A stretch of 64,000 nucleotides of DNA from Paragorgia papillata (Eukaryota > Cnidaria > Anthozoa > Scleralcyonacea > Coralliidae). Made by a program: the position numbers and the translations under genes. This document shows positions 41,110-51,974 of this stretch, in pieces (the first letter of the stretch is position 1; every line of letters starts with the position of its first letter). The notes below the pieces were generated by a model, which saw nothing but the letters and a program-made list of their open reading frames with translations, was not told where the DNA came from and ran no database searches. The stretch spans positions 233,501-297,500 of the forward strand of contig JAWNZC010000181.1 of NCBI GenBank assembly GCA_035771165.1, written 5' to 3'.

Positions 41110-41130
41110 GGGGGGGGGGGGGGGGGGGGG
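41110..41130 (+). repeat. G21 homopolymer
   Basis: Uninterrupted run of 21 G. Confidence 0.95.
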
Positions 41131-41380
41131 TTAGTAAATATTTCAGATAGACGACATTTCATTTTCAGTTGAACACTGCACTTGGCTCTAAACTCAATCA
41201 TATTAGTTTTCTGTTAACATTCAATAATACATTTTGATTGTACTTACTTTCTGGTGCCATCAGACATGTCTAAAGCGGCCACAAAACCGCTTATGCCAGG
41301 GAACCTGACCTGCACCAGTACATTGGTACATTTCACTCTGCAACGAATAAAGAAATCACAATATTAGCTTGATAAGTATA

Positions 41381-41483
41381 GGTTAGTGACCGAAACCGAG
41401 GTCACTACGCCGGTTATTAACCCCGAGGGCCGCAGGCCCCAGGGTAATAACCAGCGTAGTGACCGAGGTTAAGGTCACTAACC
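41381..41483. repeat. 103-bp near-perfect hairpin
   Basis: GGTTAGTGACCGAAACCGAG, GTCACTACGCCGGTTATTA pairs with TAATAACCAGCGTAGTGACC, GAGGTTAAGGTCACTAACC around a GC-rich CCCGAGGGCCGCAGGCCC centre. Confidence 0.85.
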
Positions 41484-42860
41484 GACTTAGTTTATTCATG
41501 ACACAGACGATATTTGTCGTTATTTAACAAAAAAATGGTATTCTAGACGTAGTTTTAAAGCGATATAGAGCGATATAGTAGGTAATTTAATATGCAAGGT
41601 CAATAACCGCGGCACATCAAAGATAATTTATGCGTGAATAAACTAATTAATAGTTAACTACTAATCTATTCTCTAGCTATAATATTTAACCGGATATGTG
41701 TTACGAGCGCGAGAAAGAGATTGGACCGTGTTTGCTGCAGGACTTAATATTGCACAAACAAAGTAAATATAAACCATTGCACCAACCTATAGCGCAATAA
41801 GTTATCGTTAACAATCAGTTGACATCCATGCATTGCGTTCTTTCAATAACAGTTCATATTTCAGCTCTGCGACTAACGTTGGAATTCTCAAATAATATCA
41901 TTAGCTGTTTTGTCAGACTCATCTGCAATTTAAAGAAAATTTGAATGAATTAAGACGCTAACGGACAAATATTTAATTCCCTCTCTCGGATCTAAAATTA
42001 CAGTATCTTTAATGCATTTTATCAGCAGTTTGACTCTAATTGTACTTACAACAAAGCTTCTGCATTAGTCACCCACACAGCATACGACTAAGGACTCGAA
42101 CACAGCTAACTCTATCAACAGCTTGTGGTCGATATTCTTGCACCAATGGTCGCGGTATGAACATGCGCCATCAGTTTAAACTAAGAGGTTGAAGAACAGC
42201 CAGTTGCACTCTAGGGTCATTAGACCAACAGTCTCATTTAGCAATCTGAACATTCTGGATTTCTGGATGACGTCGTAAAAGTTTCAGTGCATGGTGCATT
42301 GTCAGGTGAGGGAGTGTCAGTGTAGCAATTCAGTTGCTGTAGTAGACCACAACTCTGGTTAGCTCGTATTGATCCAGTCAGCAGCATGGTAAGCTGAAAT
42401 AAAGCAAGTCTGTTAGCTTCTGTAAAAAGTCTCGCGAGCTGGTCTCAGTCTGGCTAGCCGGTTTGGAAACAAGGCTGCTGGGAGAACGACGAACAGGCTT
42501 CATCATCAAGTTGTCACGGACAAAGCTCAGCAGAAGTTACGTTGCCAAAGGGAACAGAGAGACATTCCCATCCTGAGGTGAAGGTCAACTGTCGTTCGTA
42601 ATAACTGTCGTTTGTTCGCATGGACACCATCATTGTCTAAACTAGGGATGTCCAAGTATAGCCAGTTGCATTCTAGGCTCATCAGCGCCATTTGAAAGTC
42701 TCAAGATTCTGGATGTGTTTCATCGTGTGGGTAGTTCCACGAGAGAGCAGAGAAATTGAATTGAAGTACACCAAATTTCGACTGCCATAGACGTTTCAGT
42801 ACATGGTCTACTGCCAAGGGACAGCTCCCAGTTTTAAAGACATTCCAGTACAAATATATT
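41484..42860. other. No gene; pieces shared with 49480-49800
   Basis: GGATGACGTCGTAAAAGTTT, CAGTGCATGGTGCATTGTCA (42265) is repeated at 49497. GTCTAAACTAGGGATGTCCA (42637) recurs at 49770. The common origin suggests a duplicated non-coding or untranslated region. Confidence 0.5.
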
Positions 42861-42874
42861 AGTTAATTGTAAAA

Positions 42875-43110
42875 GCCATATTTTTTTTATCCAATAAGCA
42901 TTAATATTTTTTCTTTATTTTTTGTATTTATCTTTTGTATTTTTTGTATTTAATTTTTTTTTGTATTTTTTGTATTTTATTATTTTTTGTATTTTTTAGT
43001 ATTTTTTTGTTGTTTTCTCTTTAGTCACTTCATATTCTTTTTTTTAATTTTTTTTTCTCTTTTTTTGGGAGTTATTTTCTTTTCCTAGTGCTTTTCTTAA
43101 AACATATTCC
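42875..43110. repeat. T-rich low-complexity tract
   Basis: Many TTTTTTGTATT words. No gene. Confidence 0.8.
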
Positions 43111-45292
43111 TACTCATTTACAACATGAAGACATTTACACGAAGTCTTATTTCCACACGACACCAGAAAATGTTCTATTCCAGTTATCAAACGCGTATCA
43201 TTGTTCGAGTACAAAAAGCAACCAGGTTTGGTTTTCACAGTAAACTAAGGAGAACTTTCTGTTTAGAATAATGCAACGCAATTTCATTTTATTTTCACAA
43301 ACACAAGTAGACGGTCATTTGATGCTGGAAATGCTGGAATAATAAAATATGGTTTACAATTAAAAAACTTCAATTTCTGGCACTATTAACTGTATAGAGC
43401 ATCGTTTGGTGTCGTGTAACATTGGTAGTGGCTTTCTTACATGCATTTCTCTCGCACATGCAATGCAATATTCTTTTAATATCGACGTTCATTGCGTGCG
43501 AGAAACTTGCAAGATCAACCGTATATGGCTAGCAACATGCTTTCGACAACAAAACTGTTGTATCGAAGACTGCAGTACTGCTTCCATGTGCTACGTTTTA
43601 AAACTACATAATATAAGACTAGCCATTTTTTATTTTTTCTAATTTTTTTAATCTTTTTTCTAACTGTCGCCTGTGACACTATTCTTAAACTTACAACTTT
43701 GGCATTTCAATACCTCAATGATTAAAACATGCATTACCGGATGATGATGAAATATCTAACCTTCGCCTACCAATGGTTAGAGCATGTTACTGGATGATGA
43801 GAAGATTACAGATTGTTTAATGTGTGACCTTCGCTTACTGACTTTCGGATGATGGTGAACAGAAGATAACAGATGGTGAAATATCCAACCTTCGCGTACC
43901 ATATGATTTTCAGTAGATCAATGAGTTAAATAGTTGAAAGACAAAACCTTTTTGTTTGTTTCCGTTTAAAACGTTTTTATGTTTGCATCACATCTTTGAG
44001 TGGAAAACCAGCAAACATTTGAAAGTTCCTTTTGGCATTTCAGTAGCTCATTGGTTAGAGCATGCATTACTGGATGATGGTGGACAGAAGATTACAGATG
44101 GTGAAATATGTAACCTTCGCCTACCATATGATTTTCAGTGGCTCAATGGTTAGAGCATGTTACTGGATAATGGTAATGAGAAGATTACAGGTTGTTTAAT
44201 GTGCGACCTTCACTTACCCGACTTTCGGATGATGGTGAACAGAAGATTACAGATGGTGAAATATGCAACCTTCGCGTACCATGTGATTTTCAGTAGATCA
44301 ACGAGTTAAATAGTTGAAAGACAAAACCTTTTTGTTTGGTTCCGTTTAAAACGTTTTTATGTTTGCATCACATCTTTGAGTGGAAAACCAGCAAACATTT
44401 GAAAGTTCCTTTTGGCATTTCAGTAGCTCAATGGTTAGAGCATGCATTACTGGATGATGGTGGACAGAAGATTACAGATGGTGAAATATGTAACCTTCGC
44501 CTACCAACCGATTTTCAGTGGCTCAATGGTTAGAGCATGTTACTGGATGGTTAGAGCATGTTACTGGATGGTGAGAAGATTACAGATCGTTTAATGTGTA
44601 ACCTAACATATTTACTATATTTACCAGTAACTAGGCATTGACATCAAAGGCTTCTCGTAAAACAAACCATTGACGAAACTGCAAGGAAGACTGATGCGAA
44701 ACATTTTGCATATATACCAGGACCTATATAGAATAATCAACTTCAAAAAAGAACATTAACTGATACTTTCACATCTAAATATTTACTTTTAGGTTATTGA
44801 CTGAATCCAAGTGTCTGGATCATGTCATAGTGATGGCTTCTACCAGTGGCCGAAGCAGCGAATGTGAACGTACTTGCCAGTGACGGAAAGAGAAAACAAT
44901 TTTGATCTAGTGACCACCCAATGGCTCGTAGACACAATTGCCATAGGTAAACCACAGCACAACAATATAACTGTAGATGCACACGGTACACCTTGAAGCT
45001 GACTTGTTAATGACAATAAAAAAAAACCCAGAAGAGCGACAAACTGGTGAAGACGTGAAGTGTTAGCCTTGTATCACAACGTTGAAAGCTCAAACAAAAC
45101 AAAATCTACAGATTCTATTTCGAGCCTTGAAACTGAAGAAAGAGCCTTTAAAACCATCTTCCCCCAGGTAAACAATGTTGTCAGTGATCTATAAGAAAAT
45201 GGGCAGCAAGCAACCAATCTACCTGATGCAGGAAAGAGAAACTATTTCACAGGATGCAAACAATCGTGTGTCTTTTCTCAACATCATCATGA

Positions 45293-45445
45293 ATGGCCAG
45301 TGAGGAAAAATTCCTCATTACTGAGGAAAACATCAGATACCAAGAGGATACATTCGCTGGTTTACAACCGGACCTCCCAGTTCGTCTGCATCGTAAGCTT
45401 GCCCTCCTGGATCTCATATGCATTGACATTACATTAATTATTTAG
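45293..45445 (+). CDS. Small conserved ORF, 50 aa, unrecognised (copy B)
   Basis: Second copy of 1653-1805, with GLQPDLPVR replacing GLHPNLPVR. See that entry; coding status doubtful. Confidence 0.2.
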   Translation: MASEEKFLITEENIRYQEDTFAGLQPDLPVRLHRKLALLDLICIDITLII

Positions 45446-45461
45446 ACAATGACTTGTCATT

Positions 45462-45572
45462 TTTATTTCACTGAGAAAACGAGAGCAGTTCAGTTTGGAG
45501 GAAGTGATGAAAGAAATAAAGTTCAGCAATTGTGACTTCCTCCAGACGAAGCAACCCCAGAAAAGGGTTTAA
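45462..45572 (+). pseudogene. BEN-locus exon 'a' diverged copy B
   Basis: Same as 1822-1932 (FISLRKREQFSLEEVMKEIK). Truncated at the 5' end. Confidence 0.5.
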
Positions 45573-46387
45573 AGCATATTTTTGTACTCATGTTTTACAT
45601 GAATATATGGGACACATCCCTGCCTCGGTTGGACCGGACTTTAACTCAACGTACTTGAAGCAGTTGAAACTGTTCTTGGAAGAAATGCAGCACTATTCAA
45701 CGAATCACTCCATGGTTGAAGACTGCTCGGGACCCTTGCTATCGGTCACAACATGGCTGTTTCTGTCTCATCTCCATAAGTTCAAAAAAACTAAGGCCAT
45801 ATTATCGGCCATAAATTGTTTAATTTGTTTCAGATCACGGCCATCACCATCATCTTCATTTAATATTTATAATCCACGACGTTTGTGATTTGTAGTGTAG
45901 TGCGCTCTACAGGTCCTTCATCTTCGTCGAGCTGTGTATATGCACATCATACCTTCCAAACTTTGGGAGATCTTCACAGTGATCCAAGCTGCAATAGACC
46001 TTAAATAATTTGATTCATTTATGTATGTGTGTGCAATGTATTATTTTCATTTTTTAACTAGTTGCGATTGTTTCATTTTGTTTACCAATTGAAAAAGTTT
46101 CATCACCAATTAACTCAGTTTGTTCCTATATGTCCTTGGTAATGGGTGTTCCCTCTGGTGGAGCCAGGAATCAAAGTATTCTGAATGGTACCATTCATAC
46201 GGTGTCATCCACAACAATACAAGAATGGTGCTTTCCAGTCTAAGATGTCTAAAGATGTTATTGTATATTGGACACATCCCTGCCTCAGTAGGACTGGAAT
46301 TTAACTCAACGTACTTCAAGCAGTTCTTGTAAGAAATGCAGCATGACTCACTGCATGGTTGAAGACTCATCGGGGCCCTTGCCAACG

Positions 46388-46527
46388 GTCACAACATGGA
46401 TTTCTTTCTTTCCAATCTCTATAGGTTCATTTCACCGAGAAAACAGCAGCAGTTCGGTTTGGAGGAGATTATAAAAGGAGTGAAAGTGAAGGATTGCGAG
46501 TTTCAGACAAAGCAACCAAAGAAAAAG
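46388..46527 (+). pseudogene. BEN-locus exon 'a' copy
   Basis: Reads HNMDFFLSNLYRFISPRKQQ, QFGLEEIIKGVKVKDCEFQT, KQPKKK to a GTTTGA donor. Upstream sequence matching the rest of the exon has a TAA (TTGTAAGAA) and a TGA, so the exon is broken. An exon 'b' stub (GAGAGGATGGAGCTCGATGG) follows at 46670 and is fused to terminal-exon flanking sequence. Confidence 0.5.
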
Positions 46528-46724
46528 GTTTGAACCATTTTTTAGCTCATGTTTTTCATGAATTCGTTTTTTTGTGTACGAGTTTAATTAATTTTTCTGT
46601 TTATTCGTGTGTGTTTATTAATAATTTATTATATATTCATTTATGTATAATTTATTTGCAGTGAGCCGTTAGAGAGGATGGAGCTCGATGGCGGGGTTTT
46701 ATTAAATATATATATGGGGAAAAA

Positions 46725-46932
46725 ATGACTGTAACGTGTATTTGTGTACTCTACTGGACACCACGCAGCAGATTCTCCTCTACTCTACTGTCAACCTGTG
46801 TGGCATCCAACACAGTGGATGAATCGCTACTGATTCGTCTCAAAGCGAAAAGTCGTTCTATCGGGAACTTTGCGGTTAATCTTGTGCGGGAAATGTTGGA
46901 ACCGGATGAACTGATATCCACGTATGTATCAG
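46725..46932 (+). CDS. BEN domain, N-terminal half exon (open copy)
   Basis: Open frame ending VDESLLIRLKAKSRSIGNFA, VNLVREMLEPDELISTYVSG, with the last Gly split at G|GTACGTG. LxxKSRSxGNFAVNLVRExxxPxELxxxNVxG is the first half of a BEN domain; joined in frame to the 3951-type exon it would give GTRSKRQLDP, the expected middle of the domain. The acceptor is not obvious: the first 25 codons do not match the linker of the 6911 copy. No BEN C-half exon in + orientation lies downstream in the window (only an inverted one at 49990), so this copy appears orphaned. Confidence 0.6.
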
Positions 46933-47127
46933 GTACGTGTATGATAATAAAATAAATTATCCTCATACTGTGCCAGAACTGCTACTGTGCCATACTGTGC
47001 CACATGTGCCACTATCCATCATACTGTGCCAGAACTGCTAGATCTAAGATTCTCGAAGTCAGTGGTTGGCTGGATAGTAGAAAATATCATTTTTCATTCA
47101 ACTGATAGGGTTATCCAGTATAAATAG

Positions 47128-47229
47128 CCAACAGCGCAAGCCATTATAAAACATATTGAAAGAAAGCATCGCGTAAAGAAAGATGGAAATGTCACGTATA
47201 ATGATCTAAAGTTAATGAGCGCACAATAG
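47128..47229 (+). pseudogene. BEN-locus terminal exon, 5'-truncated copy
   Basis: PTAQAIIKHIERKHRVKKDG, NVTYNDLKLMSAQ and stop; matches 5030-5140. Its left edge joins the GGGTTATCCAGTATAAATAG dispersed repeat. Confidence 0.5.
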
Positions 47230-48766
47230 GCCGTCGGCCGTAAGCTGAAATCTATCACTTGTGTAGCACATCGTTGGAACTATTTTTCACTGTGAATTCA
47301 GTCCATGTTTAATTTATTTTGTATTTTTTTCTTGTGTACAGTGTGTTAATTATCATTCATTTTGATTAGTTTAGTTCTTTTGTTTAATTATTTACTCGTA
47401 TGTGTATTTCATTTATTATTTATTCATTTATAGTTCACCAACTTAAGTTCAGTCTTTGAAAAAATGGATCTTCAATGTGGCGTTTTCCCCTGGCAGATGG
47501 CAAGCTATTGTTTCTTTTTACTAGAGTTATATATTCCATTCTATTGTATGTTCGTTCTTCAGAATTGGCTTTAGAATTAATTAAATCGTGCATGGTATTA
47601 AAAAGCTTGTTCATCAACTAGTTCAGTGTTAGCACAAACGGATCTCCAGTGCGGAATACCAGGGGTGGAATACCAAGGCCAGGGGTGAAAATTTTTTTGT
47701 GTTAATGTTTTGAAATGAAATTGAAAAAATTTATTGAAAAGAAGGATTTTTTTCCTAGAGAACGAAGTCAAAAACGTTAAAAAATACATATTTAGTTTTT
47801 ATTTTGCCCCTTTATTTTTAATGGATTTTAATTGTTACAATAATAATAGTAACGGTAGCTATTGCTTGCGGCCTTCGCAAGAGAAATGCATGGGGGGTGG
47901 GGGTTGGACGGCAAGAGGGACAATCGGGGCAATTTAAGGCCAAAACTAGTACAAGGACGAACTAGAATCGAATGAATTAAGAATAGAAAGGCTTTTTCAA
48001 GAGGTGACGTATATATACAATTGCGCATACACTCAACCTTAACTCTTTCATCCCTTAAGTGCGCCCAAACCGACCCTTTTATTATTTTACTCTGTCATTA
48101 TTATAGTATATTATTTTATTATTTTCCCGCGGATCCGACGGCTTTTTTTAACCGAGGTTCGACCACTTGTAACCGCCATCCGACCTCGGTTCGACCTAAC
48201 TCTGACCGCTGTCCAACCGTTGTTCAACCGCGGCTCGCACTCTCTGTTATTTATATTTTATCGATCGCTGTTTACCGTATACTTGTACTTTTTAAACGGG
48301 GAAGAAGGGGAGTTAATTTAACTCCCAAAATCAAAATCAAGCAAAACAAATGTGTGCGTGGCATCTTCTTCAGTTGCACACAGCAGGGAAAATGCAATGC
48401 CTTACTATAATTTGTTAGAGGTATTGACTTTTGACAACATTTATAAACTAAAGACTGCAGTGTTTGGTCATAAAATTATCAATAATAAATCAAGCATACC
48501 AAATATTTTTTCTCAATATCTTATATCTGTATCTAGACTTATCGCAAAATCTTCATAAATATATATCCAACAATAGCTCTTTTGAAAAAGGTTGTCCAAG
48601 GCGATAGGTCATTCCAAGACGGAAAAGAGTTATGGGCATAAATGTAAACACGAATAATGGAGGTGACAACCTCGTACCCATGGCTGCGGCTGGTCACGTG
48701 CCTTCCAGAATCTGGGATGGTACGAAATTATTTCAAAACACTCGAGCAAAATGTTTCTATTTTTAG
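47230..48766. other. No gene; degenerate repeats
   Basis: Includes an exon 'b'-like relic near 47860 (GCTTGCGGCCTTCGCAAGAG) with a G-tract. 48140-48240 repeats CCGnnGTTCGACC/CAACCG words. Small ORFs not convincing. Confidence 0.4.
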
Positions 48767-48908
48767 AGAGGATGGAGAGAAGGAGGAGAAGGAGGCCGGA
48801 AAGGAAGATTTCGAACAGCTATTACTTGCGGCCTTCGCGAGAGAGGAAACGCATGGGAGGGGGGGGGGGGGGGGGGTGAGGGCAAGAGGGACATTCGGGA
48901 CAATTTAA
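48767..48908 (+). pseudogene. BEN-locus exon 'b' copy with G-tract
   Basis: TTTTTAG then EDGEKEEKEAGKEDFEQLLL, AAFAREETHGR followed by a run of about 18 G (48859-48877) and GTFGTI plus stop. Best-preserved version of exon 'b'. The G-tract position is the same as at 4906. Confidence 0.4.
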
Positions 48909-49588
48909 ATTTAAAATTAATTTTTCTGTTTATTCTTTTGTGTGTGTTTATTAATCGTTTATTATATATTCATTTATGTAGAAATGTATTTACACATGGT
49001 CGAAGTTTAATTGGGACCCCCCTCATTGCTCGACAGCCAAATCCAATTCAGGATGGTGGGAGTCAAAGAGATGACTTCGACTCGGGCCAAGTATGTTTTG
49101 AACGGAAGTAGAGACTATAGAAAACAAACTCTGCTTCTTTTTCCGATAGGGCAGCAACATTAACATGCGTGTACAGTGTCTACGGGTCGACAGAAAACCC
49201 AGTTTCCTCCCATTGACACTGCAGCCACCCAAGGCTGCATTACCTTAGCCTGTGAAGCCAGCACGGATTCACTCCGTTTTGACTTTGCTGCCTCCAAAAA
49301 GACAGCATCACCAAAACTTCTCAAAAAATATACAGCAGCTAACTAGAGTCTCACCAAAGTGAAAACTAATCTTACGAAGAGAGAAACAGACCACGATTAA
49401 TGGATAGAACCATTTCAGATTTTGCACCTGATGCTAAATGTTATTTGGATATATGAATTACTGCAGTCCTGATCGTTGACGTAAAGAAAATCCATTCTGG
49501 ATTACGTCGTAAAAGTTCCAGTGCATGGTGCATTGTCAGGCGAGGGAGTGTCAGTGTAGCAATTCAGCTGAGTTGCTGTCTTATAGAG
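48909..49588. other. No gene seen
   Basis: Includes the repeat shared with 42265 (at 49497-49570). Confidence 0.4.
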
Positions 49589-49885
49589 TTGTTTAGGCAC
49601 GACATATATATAGCGCGGCAAGCTGTGGCAACGTACAGCCTCAGCCGTCGACGTCAGCACGCTGCGGAAATACTAAAGACAGTTTTAAAAACAGCACGTG
49701 TCGCAGCAGAGCTATTAGCTAACCTCCTTATCTATAGCGAAAAAATGGATGCTCAACAGGTTCTACAGTTGTCTAAACTAGGGATGTCCAAGCTGCATTA
49801 CCTTAGCCTGTCAAGCCAATCTGTCGTGGAGAGGTTTGTTAAAATATATTTACGGGCAAAACATTACTGTAACGTGTCAATGTGA
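49589..49885 (+). CDS. Unrecognised ORF, 98 codons
   Basis: Reads YSLSRRRQHAAEILKTVLKT, ARVAAELLANLLIYSEKMDA, QQVLQLSKLGMSKLHYLSLS, then VVERFVKIYLRAKHYCN. Amphipathic and Leu-rich; no domain recognised. An internal ATG (MDAQQVL) is a plausible start. The last 25 codons overlap a segment used in another frame by the BEN-locus terminal exon, so the two readings compete. Confidence 0.25.
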   Translation: MFRHDIYIARQAVATYSLSRRRQHAAEILKTVLKTARVAAELLANLLIYSEKMDAQQVLQLSKLGMSKLHYLSLSSQSVVERFVKIYLRAKHYCNVSM

Positions 49886-49985
49886 TGATAAAAAAGCGAA
49901 GCCAACAGCGCAAGCTATAATTAAGCATAAGATACACACGTATCCTTCTTGGTCATGCCATAGTCCAGTCCATCATGGAACTATC

Positions 49986-50069
49986 TATTTTTCTTGGTCT
50001 TTTCCCTTTTTTGGTCGGCGTAGAAATTCGTCAATTGCCTTACGACAATCCCTCCACACTTTATCCTCT
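49986..50069 (-). pseudogene. Inverted BEN C-half fragment
   Basis: On the minus strand: EDKVWRDCRKAIDEFLRRPK, KGKDQEK and stop. It matches the last third of the 3951 exon. Together with 49820-49930 it is the mirror image of the arrangement at 2390-2580. Confidence 0.65.
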
Positions 50070-50225
50070 TCACAACCACAACGACAACGACAACGACAAC
50101 AACAACAACGGCAGCAACCGCAGCAACAACGGCAAAAACAGCATCAACAACAGCAGCAACCACCACAGTAACAACCACAACAGCAGCAGCACCAACAACA
50201 ACAACAACACTAACAACAATAAAAA
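50070..50225 (+). repeat. CAACAG-type trinucleotide-like repeat
   Basis: Mixed CAA/CAG/CGG/ACA words for 155 bp. It begins exactly at the edge of the inverted BEN fragment. Confidence 0.85.
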
Positions 50226-51212
50226 CACCGGTGAAATGATATAACAAACTTCTTGATGATTACGCGAAGCATCAGACCAGTCAAAACTTTTCTCTGACTC
50301 GCATTTTTCGAACGTGACACGCGTTTCATAGGAAAGACCTTGTCTGGTGTCACAATGACTTATCAGGGTTCAATTCTAGTTACCATGCAGTGACCTCTAT
50401 TATGATTCGGATCATTTATATTAGGAGTGGTATGCAACGGCGCGTTCTCACCATCTGATTAATCGGATCCGATTCTCCCCCTGATGTACCTGACTTACAT
50501 ATGAGCCACATCTATAGTGTTTGCAAGCAAATGACTCAACACGTACTCCCGTGAGTAAAGCTAGTGATTCTGGTCAATCACATACACCAGGACGAGAATT
50601 GTATCGTGTAAACGCGCCTCAACACTGACATTCGGAAGATGTTCGTTTAAGCCCAAGTACTCAAAACGTTTTTCTATGGAGTGTTTGAGCTTGACAAATG
50701 TCTACCTAATCCTAGCGATCTTAGCTCGTTACCAGCCTTCAACTTGTTCGCGACGAGTGTTGTGTTTAGGTTAGCGTTAGGGTCAGGGTTTATAGCTTTA
50801 TTTTTGGAGTAAGTTATTTTTATATTATTTATTAATTAAATCTAGAATTAATTGGCCTTCCTTGGAAGTTTTACTATTAAAACTATACTGTCTCAAGATG
50901 TATAGACCACTTTCATAAAGACCTTCACTTTAAATATTCTTTTATGTAATATTTCGGTATCTAAAAATTCACTTCGGCCACATGGGAGAAGAGTGCGTCC
51001 AGTTTACCAAACACCACAGGTTTCCCCCGGGTACTACGGTTTCCTCTTGTAGTAACACCGGACCAATCAGTGGTTTTCTAGAGAAAAATAGTTTAGATAT
51101 GACTGATAGGATTATCCAGTATAAATAAAGTTAGTTTAGTTCTTTTAAGATTGCTCGACGTACTTGCTAGTTCCGTATTGTAATGCTAGCGAGGTGTTGG
51201 TTTTTTTTTCAG
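50226..51212. other. No gene; dispersed repeat at 51043-51135
   Basis: 51043-51135 repeats TAGTAACACCGGACCA...TTTAGATATGACTGATAGG from 7680-7770. The right end is a poly-T tract and CAG acceptor for the PHD exon. Confidence 0.5.
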
Positions 51213-51352
51213 GAAGACGAAGAGTCTTCCGACGATGGTAATGATGACTATTGTATTGTTTGTGGCTGTGGTGGCCTATTGATATGTTGTGATACATGTC
51301 CAAAAGTGTATCACAAGGAGTGTCATGATCCACCTATGAAAAACATCCCAAG
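51213..51352 (+). CDS. PHD-finger exon (penultimate)
   Basis: After TTTTTTTTTCAG the frame reads EDEESSDDGNDDYCIVCGCG, GLLICCDTCPKVYHKECHDP, PMKNIP, with the next codon split AG|GTATGA. CxxC...CxxC...HxxC is the first part of a C4HC3 PHD finger, a chromatin reader that usually binds the histone H3 tail. The acidic lead-in (EDEESSDD) is common in such proteins. No upstream exon was identified in the window; the gene probably starts farther left or is itself a partial copy. The GGLLICCDTCPKVYHxxC pattern is most like TIF1/TRIM33, CHD4 or BAZ-type fingers. Confidence 0.75.
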
Positions 51353-51369
51353 GTATGAAGCTTCGTTTT

Positions 51370-51796
51370 TCTTTTGCCTTTTCTATTTTGATTTTCTTTT
51401 ACTTCCTTTCTTTTCCTTCCTTACTTCTCCTTCCTTACTTCCTTTCTTGCTTCTTTCCTTTCTGCTTTGCTTCTTTCCTTGCTTCTTTCCTTGCTTCTTT
51501 CCTTGCTTGCTTGCTTGCTTCCTTCCTTCCTTCCCTTCCTTCTTTTCCTTCCTTCCTTCCTTCCCTTCCTTCTTTTCCTTCCTTCCTTTCCTTCCTTTCT
51601 TTCCTTCCTTTCCTTCCTTTCCTTCCTTCCTTCCTTTCCTTCCTTCCTTTCCTTCCTTTCCTTCCTTCCTTGCTTCCTTCCTTTCCTTCCTTTCCTTCCT
51701 TTCCTTCCTTCCTTCCTTTCCTTCCTTTCCTTCCTTTCCTTCCTTTCCTTCCTTCCTTCCTTTCCTTCCTTCCCTTCCTTCCTTTCCTTCCTTCCG
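51370..51796 (+). repeat. (CTTCC)n/(TTCC)n intronic microsatellite
   Basis: About 430 bp of pure pyrimidine filling nearly the whole 486-bp intron between the PHD exons. Long ORFs read through it in either direction are artefacts. Confidence 0.95.
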
Positions 51797-51838
51797 TTAT
51801 AAAGAAAGATCATTCGTACTATATAATTTGGTTTTTAG

Positions 51839-51974
51839 AGGCATTTGGAAGTGTTCACATTGCGAAGGGCGGCGCATGCCGCAGATCGTCGTCGACTCGT
51901 CAGATACTTCCGAAGGTTCCTCGTCAGATCCTGAATGGACAGAAGAGTGCAATTGGAGTTCTTCAGATAGCTAA
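51839..51974 (+). CDS. PHD-finger exon (last), C-terminus
   Basis: Acceptor GTTTTTAG; the leading A completes an Arg codon, then GIWKCSHCEGRRMPQIVVDS, SDTSEGSSSDPEWTEECNWS, SSDS and stop. W-x-C-x2-C supplies the last two zinc ligands of the PHD finger, so the phase-2 splice rebuilds a full C4HC3 domain. The Ser/Asp/Glu-rich tail may be a phosphorylation target (inference). Ends at TAA 51972-51974. Confidence 0.75.

Larger units (their letters stand above)
43690..46530 (+). repeat. Segmental duplication, copy B
   Basis: Counterpart of 1-3790. It begins with the tRNA A-box-like tandem array (43690-44600; GCTCA(A/T)TGGTTAGAGCATG near 44047, 44140, 44423, 44519), then the shared unique part. It lacks the 800-bp insert and duplication of copy A. 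Confidence 0.85.

Noticed and set aside
49836..50247. Gln/Asn-rich and Val-rich ORFs
   Set aside because: Translations of the CAA/CAG-type repeat beside an inverted BEN fragment.
51421..51813. 130-aa Lys/Glu/Arg-rich minus-strand ORF
   Set aside because: Antisense translation of the same microsatellite.
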